A stretch of DNA of 8,738 nucleotides from an uncultured Sphingorhabdus sp. (GCA_937873665.1 CALMYW010000323.1:1-8738), one strand, 5' to 3'; shown: positions 1-6,207, counted from the stretch's first letter. Made by a program: numbers and translations. Notes: generated by a model from the letters alone, not told the origin.

Positions 1-1
1 G

Positions 2-64
2 CGCCGTGTGGTCTACCGCTTTGAGAACGGCCGCGTCACGGAGAACGGCAGGGCGCTGCGATGA
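2..64 (+). CDS. C-terminal end of an unidentified protein (5' end outside the window)
   Basis: An open frame enters from the left edge and stops at TGA after 20 residues, ending ENGRALR. The visible tail reads RRVVYRFENGRVTENGRALR, charged and with a GRVTENGR turn, and its codons are G/C-ending like those of the flanking chromosomal genes. Too little is present to assign a family. It points the same way as the 89-residue membrane protein downstream but is about 180 bases away, so an operon is not implied. It could be a chance open frame, because only 21 codons are visible. Confidence 0.45.
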   Translation, partial: RRVVYRFENGRVTENGRALR

Positions 65-203
65 GGCTGGCCATCGTAGCCCCCGTCTGCCTGCGGGCGA
101 TTCCTATGACATGGATCAAAAACACACCCGAAACCGATGGTAAAAACATGCAAAAAGAACGAACAAGAACAACGGGAGAACACCCCTTGATACCCCATCC
201 CCA

Positions 204-252
204 CGGGCGCCCCTTGGTGAGCGCCCGCAACGCTCGCCCATTGCCATGGGCG
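204..252 (+). repeat. Two adjacent GC-rich inverted repeats, the second enclosing the start codon of the 89-aa gene
   Basis: The first repeat is CGGGCGC (204-210) against GCGCCCG (221-227), with a 10-base loop. The second is CGCCCAT (235-241) against ATGGGCG (246-252), with a 4-base loop TGCC, so the ATG at 246 lies in the 3' arm. GCGCCC at 221-226 could instead pair with GGGCGC at 248-253, so the two structures could be alternatives. No T-run follows, which argues against a classical terminator. In GC-rich DNA such repeats also arise by chance. A role in limiting translation is a guess. Confidence 0.35.
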
Positions 253-515
253 CGCTGATCTTCATCGGTGTTGCGCTGCTGGCCGGCGTGCTGCTGCTGG
301 GCATCGCCGCCAAGCTGGTGGTAGAGGTGGGCCTGATCGCCGTCGCCGCGCTCGCCGGCATCGCCATCGCGTCCTTCTGGCTCAGCGCCGCCGTCGGCGC
401 CGCAGCTTTCTTTGGACTTTTCGAACTGCTTGGGCAGAACCACACGGGCTGGGCGTTGGCGGGGGCTTTGCTGATTGGCGCGGTCGTTTGGGTTGGGGTT
501 ATTTCTGGTGGTTAG
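246..515 (+). CDS. Small hydrophobic membrane protein, 89 residues, unknown function
   Basis: The product is almost entirely apolar, with stretches at about residues 2-22, 28-60 and 66-86 that would form three or four membrane spans. The only polar break is around LLGQNHTGW (residues 61-69). Ala, Gly, Leu and Val dominate, and third positions are almost all G or C, as in the xth and PliI-like genes, so this is resident chromosomal coding sequence. No Shine-Dalgarno is visible before the ATG; the start was chosen as the first in-frame ATG and lies in a perfect inverted repeat. The gene ends within about ten bases of the composition change to the low-GC block, so its natural C-terminus may have been altered. 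No family is recognised. Competing minus-strand frames over the same DNA look like shadows. Confidence 0.65.
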   Translation: MGALIFIGVALLAGVLLLGIAAKLVVEVGLIAVAALAGIAIASFWLSAAVGAAAFFGLFELLGQNHTGWALAGALLIGAVVWVGVISGG

Positions 516-523
516 CGCGAGAT

Positions 524-536
524 TTATCGTTTCGTA
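524..536. repeat. Left copy of an imperfect 13-bp direct repeat flanking the operon
   Basis: TTATCGTTTCGTA here matches TTATTGTTTCGTA at 5502-5514 in 12 of 13 positions and in the same orientation. It sits at the left composition boundary, upstream of the operon promoter region. It could be a remnant of an attachment site or a recombination scar. A chance match is possible because the repeat is short and imperfect. Confidence 0.35.
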
Positions 537-553
537 ACTGGATCCCGGAAATT

Positions 554-583
554 ATGACCAATGTCGCCATGTTTTCCTATGAT
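554..583 (+). promoter_or_regulatory. Candidate sigma70-type promoter for the three-gene operon
   Basis: TATGAT (578-583) matches five of six -10 consensus bases. ATGACC (554-559) matches four of six -35 bases at an 18-base spacing. Transcription would start near 590, about 65 bases before the first strong ribosome-binding site. It lies in the low-GC block just inside the left boundary, where the operon's own promoter would be expected. The -35 match is weak. Confidence 0.3.
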
Positions 584-643
584 GGATACACAGCAGCCAG
601 TCAGTTCTGCAAGCCCGATACGACAATCGGCCAGATCCCAGAC

Positions 644-650
644 GGGAGAG
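644..650 (+). promoter_or_regulatory. Strong Shine-Dalgarno that fixes the start of the 42-aa peptide
   Basis: GGGAGAG ends five bases before ATG 656, with its GGAG core seven bases from the start. This favours a 42-residue product over the in-frame starts at 488 and 554. The first of those overlaps the upstream gene and the second has only a poorly spaced GGAA. Confidence 0.6.
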
Positions 651-655
651 GCATC

Positions 656-784
656 ATGTTTAAAGTAATTGGTGCAACTGTGGTTTACAGCTTTGCCAGC
701 TTCGGTTTTTACAAATGGTGGAAGGCGTACAAGCAGGAACGTCCCTGCATTCAGCGCAGCGATAACGTAAGCGAGGATGATTAA
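656..784 (+). CDS. 42-residue single-span membrane peptide, first gene of the operon
   Basis: The N-terminal half (MFKVIGATVVYSFASFGFY) is a hydrophobic stretch long enough for one membrane span. It is followed by an aromatic and basic patch (KWWKAYKQER) and an acidic polar tail ending SEDD. The basic residues after the span predict an N-out/C-in arrangement, or a peptide lying at the inner membrane surface. Its stop TAA overlaps the ATG of the next gene by one base (TAATG), and its last codons hold the next gene's GAGGA ribosome-binding site, so the two are probably translationally coupled. No family is recognised. A small membrane partner or regulator of the two large proteins, or a holin-like toxic peptide, would fit; both are inference. 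An in-frame extension to 554 would add a polar N-terminus of 34 residues. Confidence 0.6.
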   Translation: MFKVIGATVVYSFASFGFYKWWKAYKQERPCIQRSDNVSEDD

Positions 785-2199
785 TGAATAACGAACGAAA
801 AGAAGCGATAAACCAATCAATAAGTGTGTGTCCCATTTGGCCGACACAGGCTGCGGAAAAGATAGGTCAGATGATCAGTGAAATCAATCAGGCCAATGCC
901 ATCATGGGAAAAATTTCCGCGACTTCGCAAAACAGCGCAATCAAAGGAGGCTTTGCCGCTGAAACCGTTCATGCAGAGTCATTCAATCTGGATGCCATCC
1001 TGAAAGATAGGGATGTACGTGCTTTTACTGATGAATTCGCAAAGACGCCTCTTCAGAAAAACCATCAAATGCACGACATCGTGATTGTGAAAGATGGGGA
1101 ACAGGTGCTGGGAGCGCAATTAAAATATTTCAAGAATGCAGACGCGACGCAAAAGGCTTTTCGATCCAGCAGAGATGGTGTTCATCTTTACGAAAACAGC
1201 GATCTATTTGTAGGACCTTCCGATCAAATTGAGGGAATCAAGACCTTCGCACAAAAGGCCACATTGAAGAATCAACAAACTCGCCCTGAAGTTTCACTTG
1301 CTGCAGAAAAGGTACGCGACAACACTGCCGGTCAAATAGAGGTCGATGGAGTTCAATCCACCCCTTTAAGTAAACGCGATGCCGAGCATCTCGGAGCTGG
1401 CTCAAAAATAGGCAACGAGTTGCACGAAAAAATGCAGAACGGCTATCAGGACAAAGCTACGCTTCAGCAAAGTATGAGAGCAGCTGGTTCTGCAGCTGTT
1501 ATCACTGCTGTGACTGCTGGCTGCATAAATTCCTTCCAGTACATCAAGCAAGTACGGGAGGGAGAAATCACCGCAGAGCAGGCAGCACTGTGCATTTTGA
1601 AGGATACGGTGATCGCTGCTGGCGATAGTGCTTTGAAAGCTGGTGTAGCCACCGCGAGCGTCGCCACAACTGCACGTACTCTTCCTGGACTTTTTACAGG
1701 CTCGGCCTTCCAGACTAGTCTTGCAACCGGCGCCGTCGCCGGAGCAGCAATCTGCGCGGTTGATGCCGTGCAATGCATCGTAATGTTCGCTGCAGGCAAG
1801 ATGACCCTTGAAGAGTTGGAGACTCGCACCGGAAAAAATGTCTTTCAGACCGGCGCTGCAGTCGTTGGAGCATCGGTGGGGGCTTCGATCGGTGCGTTGG
1901 GCGGGCCAGCAGGCGCACTCATTGGTAGTCTAGTTGGAGGAATGATTACGTCGCTCGCTATGACTATTGCCCTAGATAATCACGTCGAGAAAAATTTCAG
2001 GCTCACGCTCGCCTCCACGGAGCAAGTCGTCAGCAATGGAATGACCGTGCACGAGTCGTTGAATTACCTGCAGCTATCTCAAGAATACTATTCCGACTTT
2101 CACAAAGGGCTGTACTTATCCGAGCGACATTTCGCACGTCAAGTCAAAACCCTGCAAGCGCAAAGTGGGCGCCTGAAAAGCAAGATCAACCAGCTCTGA
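784..2199 (+). CDS. 471-aa protein: putative nuclease-like N-terminal domain plus glycine-zipper membrane region
   Basis: The start follows GAGGA with a 6-base spacing and overlaps the previous stop. Residues 53-115 hold a motif series: KGGFAAE (54-60), HAESFN (63-68), HDIVIV (97-102) and GAQLKYF (110-116). E60, D98, Q112 and K114 could form an E...D...QxK core like that of PD-(D/E)XK nucleases. PSDQ (145-148) and VDGVQSTPLSKRDA (187-200) look like further conserved blocks. I have an unverified impression that such motifs occur together in phage- and element-associated proteins. Hydrophobic Ala/Gly-rich stretches follow at about 234-250, 274-298, 311-338 and 355-398. The last is a clear glycine zipper, with G362, G366, G370 and G374 and a second register G373, G377, G381 and G385. 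This pattern is typical of tightly packed membrane helices and of some pore formers. The C-terminal 70 residues are amphipathic helix. There is no signal peptide, so the head is probably cytoplasmic. Nuclease activity and pore formation are both inferred. The gene lies 9 bases upstream of its large partner. Confidence 0.85.
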   Translation: MNNERKEAINQSISVCPIWPTQAAEKIGQMISEINQANAIMGKISATSQNSAIKGGFAAETVHAESFNLDAILKDRDVRAFTDEFAKTPLQKNHQMHDIVIVKDGEQVLGAQLKYFKNADATQKAFRSSRDGVHLYENSDLFVGPSDQIEGIKTFAQKATLKNQQTRPEVSLAAEKVRDNTAGQIEVDGVQSTPLSKRDAEHLGAGSKIGNELHEKMQNGYQDKATLQQSMRAAGSAAVITAVTAGCINSFQYIKQVREGEITAEQAALCILKDTVIAAGDSALKAGVATASVATTARTLPGLFTGSAFQTSLATGAVAGAAICAVDAVQCIVMFAAGKMTLEELETRTGKNVFQTGAAVVGASVGASIGALGGPAGALIGSLVGGMITSLAMTIALDNHVEKNFRLTLASTEQVVSNGMTVHESLNYLQLSQEYYSDFHKGLYLSERHFARQVKTLQAQSGRLKSKINQL

Positions 2200-2208
2200 G
2201 GTAGAAAA

Positions 2209-5200
2209 ATGAACAAAGTAGCCGAAGCGGATCAAAGGCAGATTTTTGAGGCACAAATGGAGAGTGCTGAACTTGAGGCCGTTAATGCCTTGGTTAGCAA
2301 GCACAAAACCAATGCCGCCATCACTCAACAACTGGCGCTTGATGCATCAAGATTGGTGTCGAGTAGCCAAGAACGACTTGCCAAGCAATCCGAAGCTGGA
2401 TTCTTCAAGCGTCTCACCTGCGCAATAAGTGGTAAGACGAGCGAAAACCAGTTGTTGAACCAGATGGATATTCTGCAAATGCAGAAATTTGCCTGGCATT
2501 ACCTGCAGCAATTGCAGCAGCAGAACCTGATCAATGCGCAGAGCATTGCAGTAATTCGCAACAATCTCGGTACGATGAACGAATACATCATTGAAACTAG
2601 GGATTTTCTCGAATTAGCCATAGACAAAATCGATAATCGGCTACGGCATGTTGAAAACAACACCAGTTTCAACAATTGGTCACTTAATATCGATGCAAAC
2701 AAGCGCCGTTACAAATCGATTCCGAAAACCTTGCTGATCTTGCGCCTCACATACGACTTTATGCGCAGCCATCAAGACATCGTACTGACAGAGCGTGACA
2801 TCAACAACTATCTCGTCACAACACTTGAGAAACTGGATATCAACTGCGACGAGGAAGTCAAGCTGCTGGAATTCATTAGCGAACTGATCGACCAAATTGA
2901 AGTTGTTGGCATTGACCAATACCGCACAGCAATCGACTTATCGTTTGATGAGCACGTTGTGGATTCGGAGTATATCCAGAAGAATATTTCCGGCATCGGC
3001 TTCAATGCGTTGTATTTTCTGTCTGATCACTACGAAAAGATCGTCGATCTGATAAGTGACGATCAACTATGCAATAGCGACGAAGCCCGCGAAAAAATTA
3101 TATCGAAATTGTTTGGCAGTGAGTTCTCCGAACTTTCCGCGATATACAGCGTCCGCGATCTGATTTGCGAAATGGTCGGAGGTAGTCAACTCGCCATTGA
3201 TGTCTACAAAGACGAGCACGGATTGAATGTCGTGCAGGATGAAATCGCCGAAGAACAGCAACCTGAGATCGAAGCACTCGTTTCTTCATTGCCAGATATC
3301 CGCGTACATACATTCTTAGACAATCATGGCACTGACGAGTCGAAGCGAAATTACCTTCTGCTGTTGGCGCTATGTGTTGAAAATTCGGAATCCTTAAACG
3401 GCCTTGCTCGTGAGTTCATCGCACATTTAGCAGAGAAAGCTGGCTGTCCTGAACTGCAGAGTGAAGTAATCGAACTAGCCGATAACCCACGCAAGCATAA
3501 TGACTATCAAGTGATAGTGCGTGCCCTACTTGATGACGACGATAAAAAATATACGTGGTTGCTCGATGCGTTCTTCCTTCTTTTACTAGCCCAGAAACCG
3601 ATTGAAAGTCCTCAAGTCAAGGCAATAATCGGCGCCATAAAACCAGCTCAGCTGAAGGAATCTCTCCCGAACATGCTGGTAATTATTAGCGAGTGCGATA
3701 CCTCTCAGGTACTGGATGCAGTATGCAAGTTAGCTCCATTTACTCAAGGCTGGAAAAACATTATTCGGTACCGTGAGCTACGCTTTGATCAGTATTTTGG
3801 GGAGGCAGAAAAACGTCTCAGCACGGCCAGTTGGGCTGTCACTCGCCTCAACCTAGAGATGAGCGATGTATACAGAAAAGGAATGGAGCACGCCGTCTTT
3901 TTTAGCTTTTCTGATGGTGGTTTACTGAGCAATTTCAGCGATAAAGCTGCTGCCACTTTGTGTAGTCAAGGACGGAAATCCGCAATTTCCAGCTTGAATG
4001 AGTTTCGCAAAAAGGCAGCAGATTGTATTTCAGAGAACCGCTTAGCATTATTCGAAGCGAATGGCCTGATTTCTCGCTGGAATCATCCTTCTTTCGAGTT
4101 CAACGATGTGAACCATTACTCTGATTTTGATTTGGATAACTCGACTGACAACGAGGATTGGGGTGATCAGTTTGAGCATTATTATCGTCAAATAGAAGAC
4201 AAGTTGGTCGCATTTTCAGAGGCTTGTGACGGCGCCACAGAGCAGCTCAGCCTCTTCATGAAAGGGAACTTTGATCAGTCGGTTCTCAATCTCAGAGAAC
4301 AAAAGCGCCTAGAGCACCTGCGTCAACTGGAGCTAGAAAAACAAGAAAAGCAATCCGTGACTATCGTTAAAGATGGTAAAGAGCAATTGTTCGGTATCGA
4401 GTGGCAAAAAATTGAGAATCTACCCTTTGATCCTGAAAACATTAGCCATATCAAAACTGATGGCAAAATTTGGTTTATCGTCGCAAGCGTCAATTCTAAT
4501 GAGCTGTTCTATCGCAGCGAAGACGCGATACATTGGCAGCAAGTACAACTCGACAGTCCGGACATCAAGATTTGGTTCGACGGAGTTGATATCGTCAATG
4601 ATGTATGGATAATAAAAAACCGAGAATTGAGAGAAGGTACTCGCGAGGAGGGATTCTATTACTCCACTGATGCCATTACTTGGCAGCACAGTCCTGCACC
4701 GGAACCGTCGAAACGTTCTCTGTCGATCAATGATGGCCATATGTTTTTTGAAAATATATTATATTTCAATGGACTATGGCTATGGTGTGGTCAGCAGTAT
4801 CGAAAATACAGCTATACCGAAAAAGGCTTCTTCTCTGATTCTACGAAAACCGACAACTATAGAAGGATAGTCCTCTATTGCGCACAAACTCTCGATGGGC
4901 CATGGCAATCTTGGGATCAGACACCGCAACTTTCTGAAGGGGTAGAGGTTGTGAAAGTCTGCTCGCTCCCCGGCAAAAACTCCCTTTTGGCTTTTTGCGA
5001 GTACAGCAGTTCCTTCATTCGAAACAAAAAGAAACCCGAAACTCCACCTTTCGTAATGTATTACGGAGCGGCCAAGGCTTGGAGAAATTGTACCTGGGGC
5101 AGCAGTAGCAATCCCCGTTTTTATGGCAATCCACCAATTATTGCCAATTACGGCGAAAAGTTGGTGTATTTCAATTCGGGCGAGATTCTCAGCTCAGATA

Positions 5201-5466
5201 AAGGCTACGAATGGGTCAAACAAGAGACGACGCTGTATGCTGACAAGTACTACCCTGTTAATGACTTCGGAATTTTTACGCGAGGAGATAGTTCAGTCAT
5301 TTACTTGAGTCAAGATGCACAGACATTTAAGGAACTTGTGCTCGAAAAAGGCACTTGGAATCATCTCACTGCCAATGAGGATGGTATCTTGGGTGTGTAC
5401 TATATCAATGAGCATGAAGAAACGATGCTACGGTTTGGTCGCTATATCTACCGAGTCAAGACATGA
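2209..5466 (+). CDS. 1085-aa protein: long helical region with C-terminal beta-propeller-like repeats
   Basis: GAGG (2198-2201) lies seven bases before the ATG and overlaps the preceding stop. Residues 1-60 are a polar amphipathic helix, and about 80-150 is Gln/Leu-rich helix with coiled-coil character (QLQQQNLINAQS). About 165-680 is mostly alpha-helical, with acidic stretches and no signal peptide. A charged coiled coil (about 692-716) leads to a beta-rich domain, about 716-1085, with a recurring unit of two strands and an SxDxxxW-like turn: FYRSEDAIHWQQV (767-779), FYYSTDAITWQHS (816-828), CAQTLDGPWQSW (891-902), ILSSDKGYEWVKQ (993-1004...) and IYLSQDAQTF (1031-1040). These resemble Asp-box/BNR-type propeller blades; five or six can be counted. 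Such domains usually bind protein or glycan ligands, so a sensing or scaffold role is plausible. There is no Walker A motif (SGKTSEN lacks the upstream Gly) and no recognisable catalytic site. The family is not recognised. No clear hairpin terminator follows the stop. Confidence 0.85.
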   Translation: MNKVAEADQRQIFEAQMESAELEAVNALVSKHKTNAAITQQLALDASRLVSSSQERLAKQSEAGFFKRLTCAISGKTSENQLLNQMDILQMQKFAWHYLQQLQQQNLINAQSIAVIRNNLGTMNEYIIETRDFLELAIDKIDNRLRHVENNTSFNNWSLNIDANKRRYKSIPKTLLILRLTYDFMRSHQDIVLTERDINNYLVTTLEKLDINCDEEVKLLEFISELIDQIEVVGIDQYRTAIDLSFDEHVVDSEYIQKNISGIGFNALYFLSDHYEKIVDLISDDQLCNSDEAREKIISKLFGSEFSELSAIYSVRDLICEMVGGSQLAIDVYKDEHGLNVVQDEIAEEQQPEIEALVSSLPDIRVHTFLDNHGTDESKRNYLLLLALCVENSESLNGLAREFIAHLAEKAGCPELQSEVIELADNPRKHNDYQVIVRALLDDDDKKYTWLLDAFFLLLLAQKPIESPQVKAIIGAIKPAQLKESLPNMLVIISECDTSQVLDAVCKLAPFTQGWKNIIRYRELRFDQYFGEAEKRLSTASWAVTRLNLEMSDVYRKGMEHAVFFSFSDGGLLSNFSDKAAATLCSQGRKSAISSLNEFRKKAADCISENRLALFEANGLISRWNHPSFEFNDVNHYSDFDLDNSTDNEDWGDQFEHYYRQIEDKLVAFSEACDGATEQLSLFMKGNFDQSVLNLREQKRLEHLRQLELEKQEKQSVTIVKDGKEQLFGIEWQKIENLPFDPENISHIKTDGKIWFIVASVNSNELFYRSEDAIHWQQVQLDSPDIKIWFDGVDIVNDVWIIKNRELREGTREEGFYYSTDAITWQHSPAPEPSKRSLSINDGHMFFENILYFNGLWLWCGQQYRKYSYTEKGFFSDSTKTDNYRRIVLYCAQTLDGPWQSWDQTPQLSEGVEVVKVCSLPGKNSLLAFCEYSSSFIRNKKKPETPPFVMYYGAAKAWRNCTWGSSSNPRFYGNPPIIANYGEKLVYFNSGEILSSDKGYEWVKQETTLYADKYYPVNDFGIFTRGDSSVIYLSQDAQTFKELVLEKGTWNHLTANEDGILGVYYINEHEETMLRFGRYIYRVKT

Positions 5467-5501
5467 ACCTATGATCAAATAGTGGTCCAAAATTTAGCCT
5501 G

Positions 5502-5514
5502 TTATTGTTTCGTA
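5502..5514. repeat. Right copy of the imperfect 13-bp direct repeat flanking the operon
   Basis: TTATTGTTTCGTA matches the left copy at 524-536 except for one C/T difference. It lies 36 bases after the stop of the 1085-aa gene. The low-GC DNA continues for about 250 bases beyond it, so if the repeats mark an insertion, either the insert entered older foreign DNA or the right boundary was later rearranged. Confidence 0.35.
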
Positions 5515-5539
5515 CTTTCCTCTTGGTAAGTTGTTCACG

Positions 5540-5758
5540 TTATCCAATTGGCGTATTAATGTGAGACATGATCGTGCTCGCCTTTGGCGACCATGGCTCA
5601 CGTTCCATGAGTTGCATGCCTATCTCCAGAATCTGTTCATTGATGGTTTGACCGTAGATCTTGTGAGGGCGCCACCCGTTTCCTCGTCGCCCCCTTGGTT
5701 TTGAATTGCGGCTACTCGCATGGAAAGCATGCTTAACCGACTCTGCAAATTTTTGTAG
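5540..5758 (-). pseudogene. Possible gene remnant in the low-GC DNA, opposite strand to the operon
   Basis: An open minus-strand frame of 72 residues runs from the composition boundary to a stop. It includes GWRPHKIYGQTINEQIL and ends SHINTPIG. The composition of the peptide looks more protein-like than random, but there is no convincing start codon with a ribosome-binding site. Reading further upstream runs into the antitoxin gene in a different frame. It could be the tail of a gene whose front was lost at the junction. No family is recognised, and it may be a chance open frame. Apart from the 13-bp repeat, nothing else is seen between the operon and the antitoxin stop. Confidence 0.2.
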
Positions 5759-6011
5759 TGATCCCGCCGCCGCGCGCCGCTTTGAAGTCTGCGACCAAGG
5801 ACTCCACATTCACGCCCTGGTCCTCCAGAAGCTTGTCTAAAGCCTTGCTGGCGTTTTTCAGCGCCAAGATGTCGGCTTCGCCCTGGCCTTGCGTGGGGAT
5901 GAAGTAACCCACCGTCTGGCCATGCCGCGTGACGGCCACGGGCGTGCTGGATGCGATGTATTCGGCCAGACCGGCGCGAAATTCGCGGATGCCTACCTTG
6001 GTGGTTTCCAT
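5733..6011 (-). CDS. Phd/YefM-family antitoxin without a neighbouring toxin; C-terminus altered at the island junction
   Basis: The 92-residue product starts METTKVGIREFRAGLAEYI and continues with TPVAVTRHGQTVGYFIPTQ. This is the N-terminal DNA-binding and dimerisation fold of Phd/YefM antitoxins, which normally neutralise a PIN-type (VapC), Doc or YoeB/RelE-type toxin through the C-terminal half. Start 6011 was chosen over the in-frame ATG at 6047 because it has AAAGG at a 7-base spacing. The upstream ATG falls in the operator palindrome and would add a non-family segment (MYTYIHNGKGIS). Residues 41-80 (EADILALKNASKALDKLL...VADFKAAR) keep the expected helices. From about residue 81 on (GGG then ITTKICRVG) the codons come from low-GC DNA, so the natural end seems to have been replaced. 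No toxin gene follows on this strand. The protein may still bind DNA; whether it can bind a toxin is uncertain. Confidence 0.85.
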   Translation of the reverse strand: METTKVGIREFRAGLAEYIASSTPVAVTRHGQTVGYFIPTQGQGEADILALKNASKALDKLLEDQGVNVESLVADFKAARGGGITTKICRVG

Positions 6012-6032
6012 GGAGATGCCTTTGCCGTTGTG

Positions 6033-6059
6033 AATGTATGTGTACACAATTTACGTCAA
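6033..6059 (-). promoter_or_regulatory. Promoter of the antitoxin gene with a TGTACA-centred palindromic operator
   Basis: On the minus strand, TTGACG (6059-6054) is a five-of-six -35 box and TACATT (6038-6033) a four-of-six -10 box, with a short 15-base spacer. The spacer begins next to the -10 with a perfect 10-bp palindrome, TGTGTACACA (6039-6048). Its core TGTACA is the hexamer recognised in yefM-yoeB operators. Transcription would begin roughly 15 bases before the antitoxin ATG. The layout fits autorepression by the antitoxin, with occupancy blocking RNA polymerase. Confidence 0.55.
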
Positions 6060-6207
6060 CACGGGGTGCTTGGCAAGCGGCCCGATGCCAAAGGATGACG
6101 ATGGCGTGGGTTGAACAGGTTCAGGAAACGCCAGCATGGCCGGCTTTTGTGTCCGTATCGGCTCTCTCTCAGCGTGGCATGGCCATGAACCGCTATCAAC
6201 CCTGAAT

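Larger units (their letters stand above)
516..5763. mobile_element. Low-GC inserted block (genomic-island-like segment) carrying the three-gene operon
   Basis: Base composition falls from roughly 60-70% G+C in the flanks to slightly under half here (28/60 in a hand-counted sample at 2701-2760). Codons such as ATA, CTA, AGA and TTA become common. The left edge lies just after the stop of the 89-aa gene and the right edge inside the last codons of the Phd/YefM antitoxin gene. No integrase, transposase or tRNA is inside, so how it arrived is unknown. An imperfect direct repeat brackets the operon. The outer limits are judged from composition and are good to tens of bases. Foreign origin is well supported; autonomous mobility is not. 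Confidence 0.6.

Noticed and set aside
36..445. Long minus-strand open frames over the 89-aa gene
   Set aside because: They mirror the GC-rich third-position bias of the plus-strand gene and give low-complexity Ala/Ser/Arg products with no recognisable domain.
488..655. N-terminal extension of the 42-aa peptide to ATG 488 or 554
   Set aside because: ATG 488 lies inside the 89-aa gene and has no ribosome-binding site. ATG 554 has only a poorly spaced GGAA and coincides with the putative -35 box. ATG 656 has a strong GGGAGAG.
2401..2448. Walker A-like SGKT in the 1085-aa protein
   Set aside because: The sequence around residues 68-78 (RLTCAISGKTS) lacks the required Gly five residues before GKT, and no Walker B partner is visible, so an ATPase call is unsupported.
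5484..5500. GTGGTCCAAAATTTAGC as a possible insertion sequence end
   Set aside because: It looked like a transposon terminus, but no matching inverted copy or transposase fragment was found in the window.
5733..6047. Longer antitoxin start at 6047
   Set aside because: It would place coding sequence in the operator palindrome and -10 region and add MYTYIHNGKGIS, which is not part of the Phd/YefM fold. ATG 6011 has a good AAAGG.
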